The position numbers were made by a program, and so were the translations under genes. Below are positions 26,477 through 34,473 of a DNA stretch of 64,000 bases, one piece after another. The stretch lies in assembly GCA_942490535.1 (NCBI GenBank), contig CALNXQ010000008.1, positions 434,001-498,000 of the forward strand, written 5' to 3'. The DNA is from JAEINY01 sp942490535 (GTDB lineage: Bacteria > Bacteroidota > Bacteroidia > Bacteroidales > Marinilabiliaceae). The number at the start of each line of letters is the position of its first letter. The first letter of the stretch is position 1. The notes under the pieces were generated by a model. It made no database searches, was not told where the DNA came from, and was given only the letters and a program-made list of their open reading frames with translations.

Positions 26477-28570
26477 ATGTCGGAACCGTCAAAGTATTTC
26501 AATCGCGATATCAGTTGGTTATCCTTTAACCACAGGGTACTGGAAGAGGCCAGAGATCCATCATTACCTCTGTTCGAGCGCCTGAAATTCATGGCCATCT
26601 ACTCTTCTAACCTGGATGAATTCTATAAAGTGCGGGTGGCGGAGTACCGTAATGCGGCGGAGCAAGGTGTTAGTTTTACCGATGTACCCAACCCGGCAAA
26701 GATCCTTAAAAAGATCAATAACATTGTCAGTGAGCATTGGGTAGAATTTAGCTACATCCTAAAAAAAGAGCTATTACCGGAGCTGGAAAAAAACCAGATT
26801 CGCCTCTATCAAAATGAACTACCGGAAAATCCGGATCAACTCAAATACCTGAGGGAATATTTCTATACCGAAATGATCCCCTATCTGCAACCCGTTGTTT
26901 TAAACCGGGGAACCCGCAGCTTTTTACGCGATAACCGCTTGTATCTGGCGATTAAACTGTACCGGAAGAAGAAAAAAAGTGATACATCCCAAAGCAGACG
27001 GCCACGCTATGCCTTGCTGAAACTGCCTACCAACGATTTACCGCGTTTCATCAAGCTTCCCAGCATTGATCAGGGGCATCATTACATGTTTTTGGACGAT
27101 GTGATTCGCTTTAACCTCCAGGAGTTATTTCCGGGATACGACATCGATGGCAGCTGGTGTATCACCGTGGCCCGTGATGCCGATTTAGGAATAGAAGATG
27201 AATTTTGGGGTGACCTGGTGGAGAAGATACGTCGCAACCTGGTGAAACGCAAAACAGGCAACCCGTCTGTTTTTCAGCACGACCGCAACATCCCCAAGGA
27301 CTTGCTAAACTTCCTGAAAGAGACCTTTCATTTTCGCAAGCAGGAATTGGTGGAAGCAGATTCGTACCAAAACCTACACGACTTTTTTAGTTTCCCCAAT
27401 CCCTATTCGCCAGCCCTGGAATGGCATGCACCCAAACCCATCCGGCCCTTTGAGCTGGAAGAAGCCGGGTCCATGTTTGAGGCCATCAAGCGAAAAGAGC
27501 GCATATTACACTATCCCTATCAAACGTTCGATTATGTCATTAAATTTTTGAATGAGGCAGCCACCGATCCAAAGGTAGAGGAAATAAAAGTGACGCAATA
27601 CCGGGTAGCCAGCAACTCCGCCGTGGTCAATTCGCTCATTACAGCTGCGCACAACAACAAAAAAGTAACGGTGTTTGTGGAAGTAAAGGCCCGTTTCGAC
27701 GAGGAAAACAACCTTTACTTCGCCGATCAGATGAAAAAGGCGGGGGTGAAAATCATCTACAGCATTCCCGGCCTGAAAGTACATGCCAAGATGGCCCTGG
27801 TGATTCGGCGCGCCGATGGCATCCGCAAACGGTCGTTTGCCTACCTGAGTACCGGCAACTTTAATGAAAAAACGGCCAAACTCTATGCCGATCATGGTTT
27901 CTTTACGTGTAACGATGAGTACATCGACGACATGGAGAACCTGTTTCGCTTCCTCAATGATCAGACCCAGAAACCTCATTTTAATAAATTACTGGTGACC
28001 CAGGTGAACCTGCGAAAATCACTCATGGAGAAGATTGATCGCGAGATTGATCTGGCACAAGCGGGTAAAGAAGGTTATATTCTACTAAAGATGAACGGCA
28101 TTCAAAACCGGCAGCTAATCAATAAACTGTATGAAGCCGGTCAGGCAGGGGTACATATCGACCTCATTGTGCGTGGCATCTGTTGCCTGGTACCCGAGCG
28201 ATCCTTCAGTAAAAACATTCGCGTCATCCGCATTGTGGATGGATTTCTGGAGCATGCGCGCATTTGGGTATTCGGCAATGATGGTGATAAAGAAATGTAT
28301 CTATCTTCGGCCGACTGGTTGAACCGCAATATCAATCGCCGCATTGAAACAGCTTTTCCGGTGGAGCAACCGGCACTAAAAAATGAAATACTGACCATCC
28401 TCGATTTACAGTTAAAAGACAATGTGAAAGCTCGCCACATCGATAAAAACCTGAAGAACATTCCGGTTAAAAATGACCTGCCACAAATTCGCGCTCAATG
28501 GGATACCTACAAATTTCTGTTGGAGCAAGAAAAGAAGGCGCAGAAAAACGAAAATACAACAATACATTAA
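26477..28570 (+). CDS. ppk1: Polyphosphate kinase 1
   Basis: Makes inorganic polyphosphate from ATP through a phosphohistidine. At 697 residues it has the normal length. Order: N-terminal domain (KYFNRDISWLSFNHRVLEEA), head domain, then two PLD-like C-terminal domains with the catalytic His in LKVHAKMALVIRR and the second His in FLEHARIWVFGN. The end is variable and charged (KKAQKNENTTIH). The SixA-like phosphatase gene starts 33 bp downstream, suggesting an operon for phosphate or phosphohistidine metabolism. Confidence 0.96.
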   Translation: MSEPSKYFNRDISWLSFNHRVLEEARDPSLPLFERLKFMAIYSSNLDEFYKVRVAEYRNAAEQGVSFTDVPNPAKILKKINNIVSEHWVEFSYILKKELLPELEKNQIRLYQNELPENPDQLKYLREYFYTEMIPYLQPVVLNRGTRSFLRDNRLYLAIKLYRKKKKSDTSQSRRPRYALLKLPTNDLPRFIKLPSIDQGHHYMFLDDVIRFNLQELFPGYDIDGSWCITVARDADLGIEDEFWGDLVEKIRRNLVKRKTGNPSVFQHDRNIPKDLLNFLKETFHFRKQELVEADSYQNLHDFFSFPNPYSPALEWHAPKPIRPFELEEAGSMFEAIKRKERILHYPYQTFDYVIKFLNEAATDPKVEEIKVTQYRVASNSAVVNSLITAAHNNKKVTVFVEVKARFDEENNLYFADQMKKAGVKIIYSIPGLKVHAKMALVIRRADGIRKRSFAYLSTGNFNEKTAKLYADHGFFTCNDEYIDDMENLFRFLNDQTQKPHFNKLLVTQVNLRKSLMEKIDREIDLAQAGKEGYILLKMNGIQNRQLINKLYEAGQAGVHIDLIVRGICCLVPERSFSKNIRVIRIVDGFLEHARIWVFGNDGDKEMYLSSADWLNRNINRRIETAFPVEQPALKNEILTILDLQLKDNVKARHIDKNLKNIPVKNDLPQIRAQWDTYKFLLEQEKKAQKNENTTIH

Positions 28571-28603
28571 CAGAAGGCTCACAGCCCAAATACGCTTTAA
28601 CTT

Positions 28604-29125
28604 ATGAAAACCATCATTCTCATACGCCATGCCAAAACAGAGCCCCTTAATATGGGCATTACTGACTATGAACGCCAATTAAAACCAAGAGGCTACCGGG
28701 ATGCTGAATTAGTTGTGAATGAACTGAAAAAAAGAGGCATTCATCCCAACCTGATCATATCCAGTCCCGCCTCACGGGCCAGGCAAACGGCCCAGATTTT
28801 CGCCAAAGAATTACATTACGATGAGACTCAGATTGAATATCAAAAGTTCATCTACGATGGATATACCAGTGCCGAATTTATTGATTTCCTGAGTCAATAC
28901 GGCAAATCACATGAAACCATTGTGGTGGTAGGCCACAATCCGGAAATTGCCATGATGGCCATCAACCTCACGGATGGTAATTACTTTCACTTCCCCACAA
29001 CAGCTGCTACCGCCATTTCATACGACATTGACAGTTGGGATCAAATGATGGTGCGGGAAGGCAAAACAGAATGGTTCATCTTTCCGAAAATGTTTAAAGA
29101 TGCCAAAAGCAATGCCGACGACTAG
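28604..29125 (+). CDS. SixA-like histidine phosphatase family protein
   Basis: Branch-1 histidine phosphatase of 173 residues. The catalytic motif is ILIRHAKTEP at the N-terminus, the second conserved Arg is in SSPASRARQTA, and the second His is in VVVGHNPEIA. This size and build match SixA, which removes phosphate from phosphohistidine in proteins. It follows ppk1 by 33 bp; whether it acts on a phosphorelay or on another phosphoester is not visible. The SPL-type gene follows 39 bp on. Confidence 0.85.
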   Translation: MKTIILIRHAKTEPLNMGITDYERQLKPRGYRDAELVVNELKKRGIHPNLIISSPASRARQTAQIFAKELHYDETQIEYQKFIYDGYTSAEFIDFLSQYGKSHETIVVVGHNPEIAMMAINLTDGNYFHFPTTAATAISYDIDSWDQMMVREGKTEWFIFPKMFKDAKSNADD

Positions 29126-29164
29126 CACTGGGCAACTAATGCCCTTATTCACAAAAAATTAACC

Positions 29165-30040
29165 GTGGCACGCCACATACAAGCAAAAAAGATAGTCAGT
29201 TCCGGTCCGCCGGGTGGAGACTCATGGTTTGGTACCAGCTACACCATGAACCTCTACCGGGGCTGCTCCCATGGTTGCATCTATTGCGATTCGCGCAGCA
29301 GCTGCTACCACATTGATGATTTTGAAAACATTCAAATTAAAACCAATGCCATTGACCTGTTGCACCGGGAGTTAAAATCAAAGCGACGCAAAGGCACCAT
29401 TGGATTTGGCAGCATGAACGATTGCTACCTGCCTTTAGAAGAAACCCAGCTACTTACCCGAAAGGCATTGGAAATCGTAAAGCACCATCGCTTTCCAATA
29501 CACATTATTACAAAAAGCACACTGGTATTAAGAGACATTGACTTACTGAAACAAATCGGCACCACCTACGCCGCGGTCACCCTTACCATTACCACCACAG
29601 ATGATGATCTGGCCCGCAAAATAGAACCCTTTGCCCCACCGCCCTCGGACCGGCTAAAAGCCCTCAAAACGCTGCGAAAAGCCGGGATATATGCCGGTAT
29701 TACATTAATGCCGGTATTGCCGTTTATTACTGACACCCAAGAAAACATCACTCAATTAGTGGATGCTGCGAAAGAAGCCGATGCAGCCTATATTTTGGCG
29801 GCCATGGGTATGACCAATCGGGAAGGTCAGCGCGAACACTACTATGGCCAATTAGAAAAGCTATTTCCGGGAATTAAAGAAAAATACATGGCCACTTATG
29901 GTGATAAATACAACTGCGATGCACCCAATGCAAAACAATTATGGTCCCTCTTTTCAAAACGGTGCCAGCAACTGAGCATTCCAACCCGCATGAAATTTTA
30001 TAATCCCAGTCCCCATATCCAACTAGGATTATTCGAATAG
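29165..30040 (+). CDS. SPL-family radical SAM protein
   Basis: Radical SAM protein of 291 residues in the group related to spore photoproduct lyase. The cluster motif is YRGCSHGCIYCDSRS, a C-x3-C-x2-C site, preceded by DSWFGTSYTMN and followed by TIGFGSMNDCYLP and HIITKSTLVLRDIDLL, all typical of this family. The start is a GTG at 29165; no ATG in the right place exists, and the conserved N-terminal QAKKIVSSG... stretch begins right after it. Its reaction is not known in non-sporulating bacteria. Last gene of the ppk1 unit. Confidence 0.85.
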   Translation: MARHIQAKKIVSSGPPGGDSWFGTSYTMNLYRGCSHGCIYCDSRSSCYHIDDFENIQIKTNAIDLLHRELKSKRRKGTIGFGSMNDCYLPLEETQLLTRKALEIVKHHRFPIHIITKSTLVLRDIDLLKQIGTTYAAVTLTITTTDDDLARKIEPFAPPPSDRLKALKTLRKAGIYAGITLMPVLPFITDTQENITQLVDAAKEADAAYILAAMGMTNREGQREHYYGQLEKLFPGIKEKYMATYGDKYNCDAPNAKQLWSLFSKRCQQLSIPTRMKFYNPSPHIQLGLFE

Positions 30041-30071
30041 ATGATTTTTTTTAGATTTTTACTATTTGTAT

Positions 30072-30102
30072 TTTGTCTAAATAAGAATAGTTTCTATATT
30101 TG
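30072..30102 (+). promoter_or_regulatory. Strong Bacteroidota-type promoter
   Basis: TTTG (30072-30075), 19-bp spacer, TATATTTG (30095-30102), an exact match to TTTG-N19-TAnnTTTG. Transcription should start near 30109, with no protein gene before a terminator 70-100 bp later. Confidence 0.8.
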
Positions 30103-30108
30103 TACCGG

Positions 30109-30208
30109 TAGCACATATGAATGTGAGGAATGATTTAAATGAGTCATAGCGTTAAAATGAATTTCCTCAAGAAAACACCTTCTCAAACGGGAAGGTGTTT
30201 TTTTATGA
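30109..30208 (+). ncRNA. Candidate small RNA, about 95-100 nt
   Basis: Bounded by the strong promoter at 30072-30102 and a terminator hairpin ACACCTTC / GAAGGTGT (30175-30198) with a T7 tail. Inside, TGAGGAAT (about 30122) can pair with ATTTCCTCA (about 30160), making a 5' stem-loop of about 45 nt. A 10-codon ORF (MNVRNDLNES) also fits at 30118. No match to a named RNA family is claimed. An attenuator or leader for the Rof-like gene at 30364 is an alternative. Confidence 0.5.
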
Positions 30209-30363
30209 CAACCAATCAGCGATTAATTTAGAGACAGGAAAACCAGCTACAACCGAAGGTTTCTCACATTTCTTAGAACACAATCCCCTCTCTCCCAACA
30301 ATAAGTCATTGTAAACTGATTTATTTTTATCATTTTAGCGCAGCAAAACCCAAACCGCCCCCT

Positions 30364-30606
30364 ATGAATGACGCATACAAACCAGTGGCTTGTGCTTTTT
30401 ATGATCAATTAGAACATCTGGCAATGAAGAAACAGATTATCCACATTGAATATACGGATCATAATGGCGAACATAGCTTTCCGACCATCATTAAAGACCT
30501 TTTCACCCGTGATAAAGAAGAATTTTTGGTAACCACTAATAACGTTGAAATTCGACTGGATAAGATTACCAGCATCAATGGCTTGGATCCGGAGTATTAC
30601 TGTTGA
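30364..30606 (+). CDS. rof: Rof-like Rho-binding antiterminator
   Basis: Small protein of 80 residues that closely follows the pattern of E. coli Rof (YaeO), which binds Rho and blocks termination: N-terminal MNDAYKPVACAFYDQLE, mid HIEYTDHNGEHSFPTIIKDL, and C-terminal EFLVTTNNVEIRLDKITS. It has an Sm-like beta-barrel build and is cytoplasmic. Rof is described mainly in Proteobacteria, so a homologue here is of interest. It is a single gene after the candidate small RNA. Confidence 0.8.
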   Translation: MNDAYKPVACAFYDQLEHLAMKKQIIHIEYTDHNGEHSFPTIIKDLFTRDKEEFLVTTNNVEIRLDKITSINGLDPEYYC

Positions 30607-30668
30607 ATTACGAATCAACATACCGCCATCCTATTATGCCTAAAAAACAGAATAAGAAAGCAAACTAG

Positions 30669-31160
30669 CTACTGGGGTCGCTTGAGTTTAAAACGGATGC
30701 GCAAGATGCCCTCTTCATAGGACGATGAACCCAATACAAACTGCCCTATTTCAGCTGTATTCTTGACATGATCGCCAATGCAGGGGCAGGCATCGTAATC
30801 ACCCACTCGCACAATTCGAATGGTTTCACCGCTAGCATCCGGTAAGCGTTCCAAATCAAAACTCGTGTTGGCCTTTTCACGCAACACCACTTCTTCCGTT
30901 ACACCAACTCCAGCAGCTAAAACTTCATTCACCCGTGATTCAATATTAGCTTCCTCTTCAGCAGTGAGCGCCCGGGAAAAGCGATAATCGCATTTTGACT
31001 TTTTCTTCTCCAGATGATTTGAAAAGGAGCGGTCGCAGCCAAACAGCTGCACCATGGTTTGATTTAACACATGCTCAGCAGTATGCATTTGAGGATCGTA
31101 ATTTTTCACGGGCCAGGTTTCAGGGTTAATAATAAATGATCGGTTGTGACAGGAGCACAC
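30669..31160 (-). CDS. AlaX-like alanyl-tRNA editing domain protein
   Basis: Stand-alone editing domain that hydrolyses mischarged tRNA (typically Ser- or Gly-tRNA-Ala). It has the zinc-site motifs MHTAEHVLNQTM (H-x3-H) and ACPCIGDHVKNT (C-x3-H), and a charged middle FSRALTAEEEANIESRVNEV as in the tRNA synthetase second-additional domain. The length is 163. The start is taken as GTG at 31160, placed immediately after the mnmA stop codon, so the two genes are translationally coupled; an ATG in front of HTAEH (about codon 25) is the alternative. Being with mnmA points to tRNA quality. Confidence 0.8.
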   Translation of the reverse strand: MCSCHNRSFIINPETWPVKNYDPQMHTAEHVLNQTMVQLFGCDRSFSNHLEKKKSKCDYRFSRALTAEEEANIESRVNEVLAAGVGVTEEVVLREKANTSFDLERLPDASGETIRIVRVGDYDACPCIGDHVKNTAEIGQFVLGSSSYEEGILRIRFKLKRPQ

Positions 31161-32363
31161 TTAACTGATTACACCGGAACCAACCAGTTCATCTTCGGCA
31201 TACCAGGCTGCAAACTGACCGGTGGTAATGCCACGTTGCGGTTCATCAAACACAATGTAAAGCCCTTTTTCCCGACAATGAACAATGGCATTCTGCAAAG
31301 GTTGACGGTACCGGATGCGTAAATTAAAACGACGTGATTCACCCACTTTCATGGCCAGATCCGGTCTTACCCAATGCGTTTCATCAGCAGCTACAAACAG
31401 CACATTTCGGAATAATCCGGGATGCTCCTGCCCCATGCCTACATACACCTGATTGAAATCCACGTTGGTTCCAATAATGAATAATGGTTTTTCAAAGCCC
31501 CCAATATTCAATCCTTTGCGCTGTCCAATGGTATAAAAATGAGCACCATTGTGATCCCCCACTTTTTTTCCATATTTGGGATGAAAGACGAAAGGTTGCG
31601 CCAAAGCGTCCAAATCTTCGTCGGCGGGTACATCCACATAGGCCTTTTCCCAATCGCGCTGAAACAATTCACTCTCCTCCGGAATTATAAATACACGTCC
31701 CTTTTTGGACTCTAATTTTTGCTGCAAGAAAACCGGTAAATCCACTTTACCCACAAAGCAGATGCCTTGAGAATCTTTTTTATGTGCCGTCACCAAATTC
31801 AATTCATTGGCAATGCGGCGTACTTCAGGTTTTACAATATCACCGATGGGAAACATGGCTTTCTCCAGTTGCTTTTGACTCAACTGACACAAAAAATAGC
31901 TTTGATCTTTATTGGGATCGCTTCCGGCCAATAAGCGATGCACTTCTTTTCCATCCACCTCCATGGTCTCTTTTCGGCAGTAATGACCAGTAGCCACGTA
32001 ATCAGCACCTAACTCAAGGGCTTTCTCCAGAAATACATCAAACTTGATTTCCCGATTACATAACACATCCGGATTGGGTGTACGTCCCTTCTCATACTCA
32101 GAAAACATATAGTCAACCACGCGTTTGCGATAGTGGTCACTCAAATCAACCATGTGAAACGGAATGCCCAGCTTCATCGCCACTGCCTGCGCATCGAATT
32201 TATCATCCAACCAGGGACAATCGGCTTTCAACACACCAGTTGTATCGTGCCAGTTTTTCATGAATAAGCCAATCACCTCATAGCCTTGTTTCAGCAAAAC
32301 ATATGCCGCTACACTTGAATCCACGCCTCCTGACAACCCGATTACAACTCGTTTCTTTCCCAT
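31161..32363 (-). CDS. mnmA: tRNA-specific 2-thiouridylase MnmA
   Basis: Puts the 2-thio group on U34 of Lys, Glu and Gln tRNAs, using ATP and sulfur passed along a relay. The PP-loop is GLSGGVDSSVAAYVL at the N-terminus; the two catalytic Cys are in NPDVLCNREIKFD and KDSQGICFVGK; the C-terminal beta domain has FDEPQRGITTGQFAAWY. The length (400) is slightly above the usual 360-370 because of an insertion around residues 220-255 (QKLESKKGRVFIIPEESEL). A promoter -7 box lies at 32393-32400. Confidence 0.96.
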   Translation of the reverse strand: MGKKRVVIGLSGGVDSSVAAYVLLKQGYEVIGLFMKNWHDTTGVLKADCPWLDDKFDAQAVAMKLGIPFHMVDLSDHYRKRVVDYMFSEYEKGRTPNPDVLCNREIKFDVFLEKALELGADYVATGHYCRKETMEVDGKEVHRLLAGSDPNKDQSYFLCQLSQKQLEKAMFPIGDIVKPEVRRIANELNLVTAHKKDSQGICFVGKVDLPVFLQQKLESKKGRVFIIPEESELFQRDWEKAYVDVPADEDLDALAQPFVFHPKYGKKVGDHNGAHFYTIGQRKGLNIGGFEKPLFIIGTNVDFNQVYVGMGQEHPGLFRNVLFVAADETHWVRPDLAMKVGESRRFNLRIRYRQPLQNAIVHCREKGLYIVFDEPQRGITTGQFAAWYAEDELVGSGVIS

Positions 32364-32392
32364 GATTACTTTTCTTTACCTGAATTAGCGCA

Positions 32393-32400
32393 CAAAAATA
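32393..32400 (-). promoter_or_regulatory. Probable promoter -7 box for mnmA
   Basis: TATTTTTG on the minus strand, an exact TAnnTTTG match, 30 bp upstream of the mnmA start; -33 not clear. Confidence 0.5.
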
Positions 32401-32564
32401 CAGTTTTTTTGAGTATTTCGTTAATCCGGATGATTATTGACGTGAATTAGTCCCATATACAGCATGCATCCATCAATCGCACTCCAATTCAAATAAATGC
32501 ACTTCATATTCAACATCTTCTGATAATTCTATTATTTTTACGGTACCAATTACAGACTCTACCT

Positions 32565-32762
32565 ATGTTTTTATCAATACATTTCTACTGGGAATGGCTA
32601 ATTATCACTCAATTTTTAATGGCTTCAATCGTTGTGGTTGATATCATCCGGCACCGCATGGAGATAAAAACAAAACTGGTCTGGTCGTTCATCGTTCTGT
32701 TCGGAACTTTACCCGGTATTTTTTTGTATCTAAAAATTGGACGGACGGGGCGTTATCGATAA
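32565..32762 (+). CDS. Small membrane protein, PLDc_N-like
   Basis: A 65-residue protein with two hydrophobic segments (WEWLIITQFLMASIVVVDII and LVWSFIVLFGTLPGIFLYL) separated by RHRMEIKTK, ending in KIGRTGRYR. This two-helix build with the W-x-x-x-V-x-x-G/T-x-x-P-G-x-x-x-Y-L pattern is that of the short phospholipase D-nuclease N-terminal (PLDc_N) proteins. Function is unknown; it should sit in the inner membrane. It stands alone between divergent and convergent neighbours. Confidence 0.65.
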   Translation: MFLSIHFYWEWLIITQFLMASIVVVDIIRHRMEIKTKLVWSFIVLFGTLPGIFLYLKIGRTGRYR

Positions 32763-32971
32763 CAACACACCATTACTTGACTCAATGGTATTTCTACAAA
32801 ACCAATGCACTAATTTGGGACACATTTGGCACTCTACATAATGGTCAGACAATTAAAATATGATTTGGCCGACTTCCGAACCCAATAAAATCCATTTAGA
32901 TTACCAATGCTATGAAAAGAAACTCCTCATGCATAGCCAAAGATACCAATATGACAATTAAACCATCAATT

Positions 32972-33010
32972 AAAAAACCGCCCCTTCCGAATGTCGAAAG
33001 AGGCGGTCTC
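32972..33010 (-). terminator. Terminator of dnaN
   Basis: Imperfect stem ACCGCC...CTT...CGA / TCG...AAG...GGCGGT (32977-33007), followed on the minus strand by a T6 run. Confidence 0.7.
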
Positions 33011-33044
33011 ATAATTATCTAATGTCTATTATCTCCGTATTGTT

Positions 33045-34172
33045 CTATACATTGATCATCATCGGCATCAATAACATCAACTCTTCTTCGTTTTCACCAT
33101 TTTCAAATGGCAACAGAATACCGGCGCGCGATGGATCCGATAATTCCAACACCACATCAGACGAGTTCAGGTTATCCAGGATATCAGCCAGGAAGCCCGA
33201 CTTAAATCCGATTTCCATGTCATCACCTTCGTATTGACAGCCTAAACGCTCATGAGCCGAGATACTAAAATCAATATCCTGAGCGGAAACCGTCATTTCA
33301 TTGCTTGCCATTTTCAACTTTACCAAATTACTGGCCTGATTGGAAAATAACGACACACGCCCTAAGGTATTGTAAAACTCAACGCGATCAATAATTACTT
33401 TATAAGGATTATCCTGAGGAATAACCGCATTATAGCTTGGGTAATTGCCCTCTACCAAACGACATACCAACTTATAGTTAGGCAAGGTAAAGAAGGCATT
33501 CTTATCATCAAATTCAATGCTGACGTCACCATCTTCTTTCGGCAACACATTCTTCAACAAACTAGCGGGCTTTTTAGGTAGAATGAAAGACGCCTCAAAA
33601 TCAGTTTGAGCATCCAAACGACGGTAGCGCACTAATTTATGTGAATCAGAGGCTACAAACGTCATATTATCCGGAGACAGCTCCACTAAAATCCCATTCA
33701 TCACTGGACGTAACTCATCATCAGCGGTGGCAAACAAGGTTTTATTAATACCCATTTGCAATAAATCAACAGATACCTGCAAACGCGAGCTCTTATCGTC
33801 ATCCAAACCGGGTAATTCCGGGAAGTCTTCACCATTTTGACCCACCACACTAAATTTACCTTTCTCCGTCACAATGTCTACTGCATAAGTATCCATGTTG
33901 ATTTCGAAATTCAAGGGTTGCTCCGGGAATTTTTTAAGTGTTTCCAGCAAAATGCGCGAAGGCATGGCGATGATCCCTTCCCCATCCACGTTTTCCAGAT
34001 CCAGAGAGGTGACCATGGTTACTTCCAGGTCAGAAGCCGTTAACACCAGCTTATTGTCTTTCAGATCGAATAAAAAATTATCGAGAATAGGCAATGTACT
34101 TTTGTTACTGATCACCCGACTGATGGCTTGTAAGTGAGACAGCAATTCGGTGCTGGAAACTACAAATTTCAT
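33045..34172 (-). CDS. dnaN: DNA polymerase III subunit beta (sliding clamp)
   Basis: Ring-shaped clamp that tethers the replicative polymerase to DNA. It has 375 residues in three clamp domains of about 120 each: domain 1 from MKFVVSSTELLSHLQAISRV, domain 2 around LLQMGINKTLFATADDELRP, domain 3 around NPYKVIIDRVEFYNTLGRVS, ending ENEEELMLLMPMMINV, the typical clamp C-terminus. Here dnaN is not beside dnaA or recF, as is usual in Bacteroidota, so no origin is implied. It stands alone with its own terminator. Confidence 0.96.
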   Translation of the reverse strand: MKFVVSSTELLSHLQAISRVISNKSTLPILDNFLFDLKDNKLVLTASDLEVTMVTSLDLENVDGEGIIAMPSRILLETLKKFPEQPLNFEINMDTYAVDIVTEKGKFSVVGQNGEDFPELPGLDDDKSSRLQVSVDLLQMGINKTLFATADDELRPVMNGILVELSPDNMTFVASDSHKLVRYRRLDAQTDFEASFILPKKPASLLKNVLPKEDGDVSIEFDDKNAFFTLPNYKLVCRLVEGNYPSYNAVIPQDNPYKVIIDRVEFYNTLGRVSLFSNQASNLVKLKMASNEMTVSAQDIDFSISAHERLGCQYEGDDMEIGFKSGFLADILDNLNSSDVVLELSDPSRAGILLPFENGENEEELMLLMPMMINV

Positions 34173-34473
34173 TGGTTTTATGTTTTTAAGTTCTTGTCAA
34201 TATTTACTAAAAGCCCTGACCAAATGGTTTCTTAATCACTTTTTGTGTTAACCATTTTCCAAGTCGAAATATACAAAAAAAGATAACGTGTCAAAATGGC
34301 ATTTTCAGTAAGTTTTACTGTTTTTTTTAACAATGCCCGCAAACAATAGAGAAACAGAATAAAAACTCTTTTAAAAAAAGTAAAATAGCTTCTTTCCACC
34401 AAACAAAATAGTCTTATCCATTCGTCTGGAACAAGCGGTAAATAAAAAACATCAGCGCAATCGCCCCCCTAAT
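34173..34473. other. Intergenic region upstream of dnaN
   Basis: About 300 bp, very AT-rich, between the dnaN start and the gldG stop (both minus strand). It must hold the dnaN promoter and the gldG terminator, but I found no clean box or hairpin. Confidence 0.3.

Noticed and set aside
33045..34172. Replication origin near dnaN
   Set aside because: No dnaA or recF neighbour and no cluster of DnaA boxes seen; dnaN is often apart from the origin in Bacteroidota.
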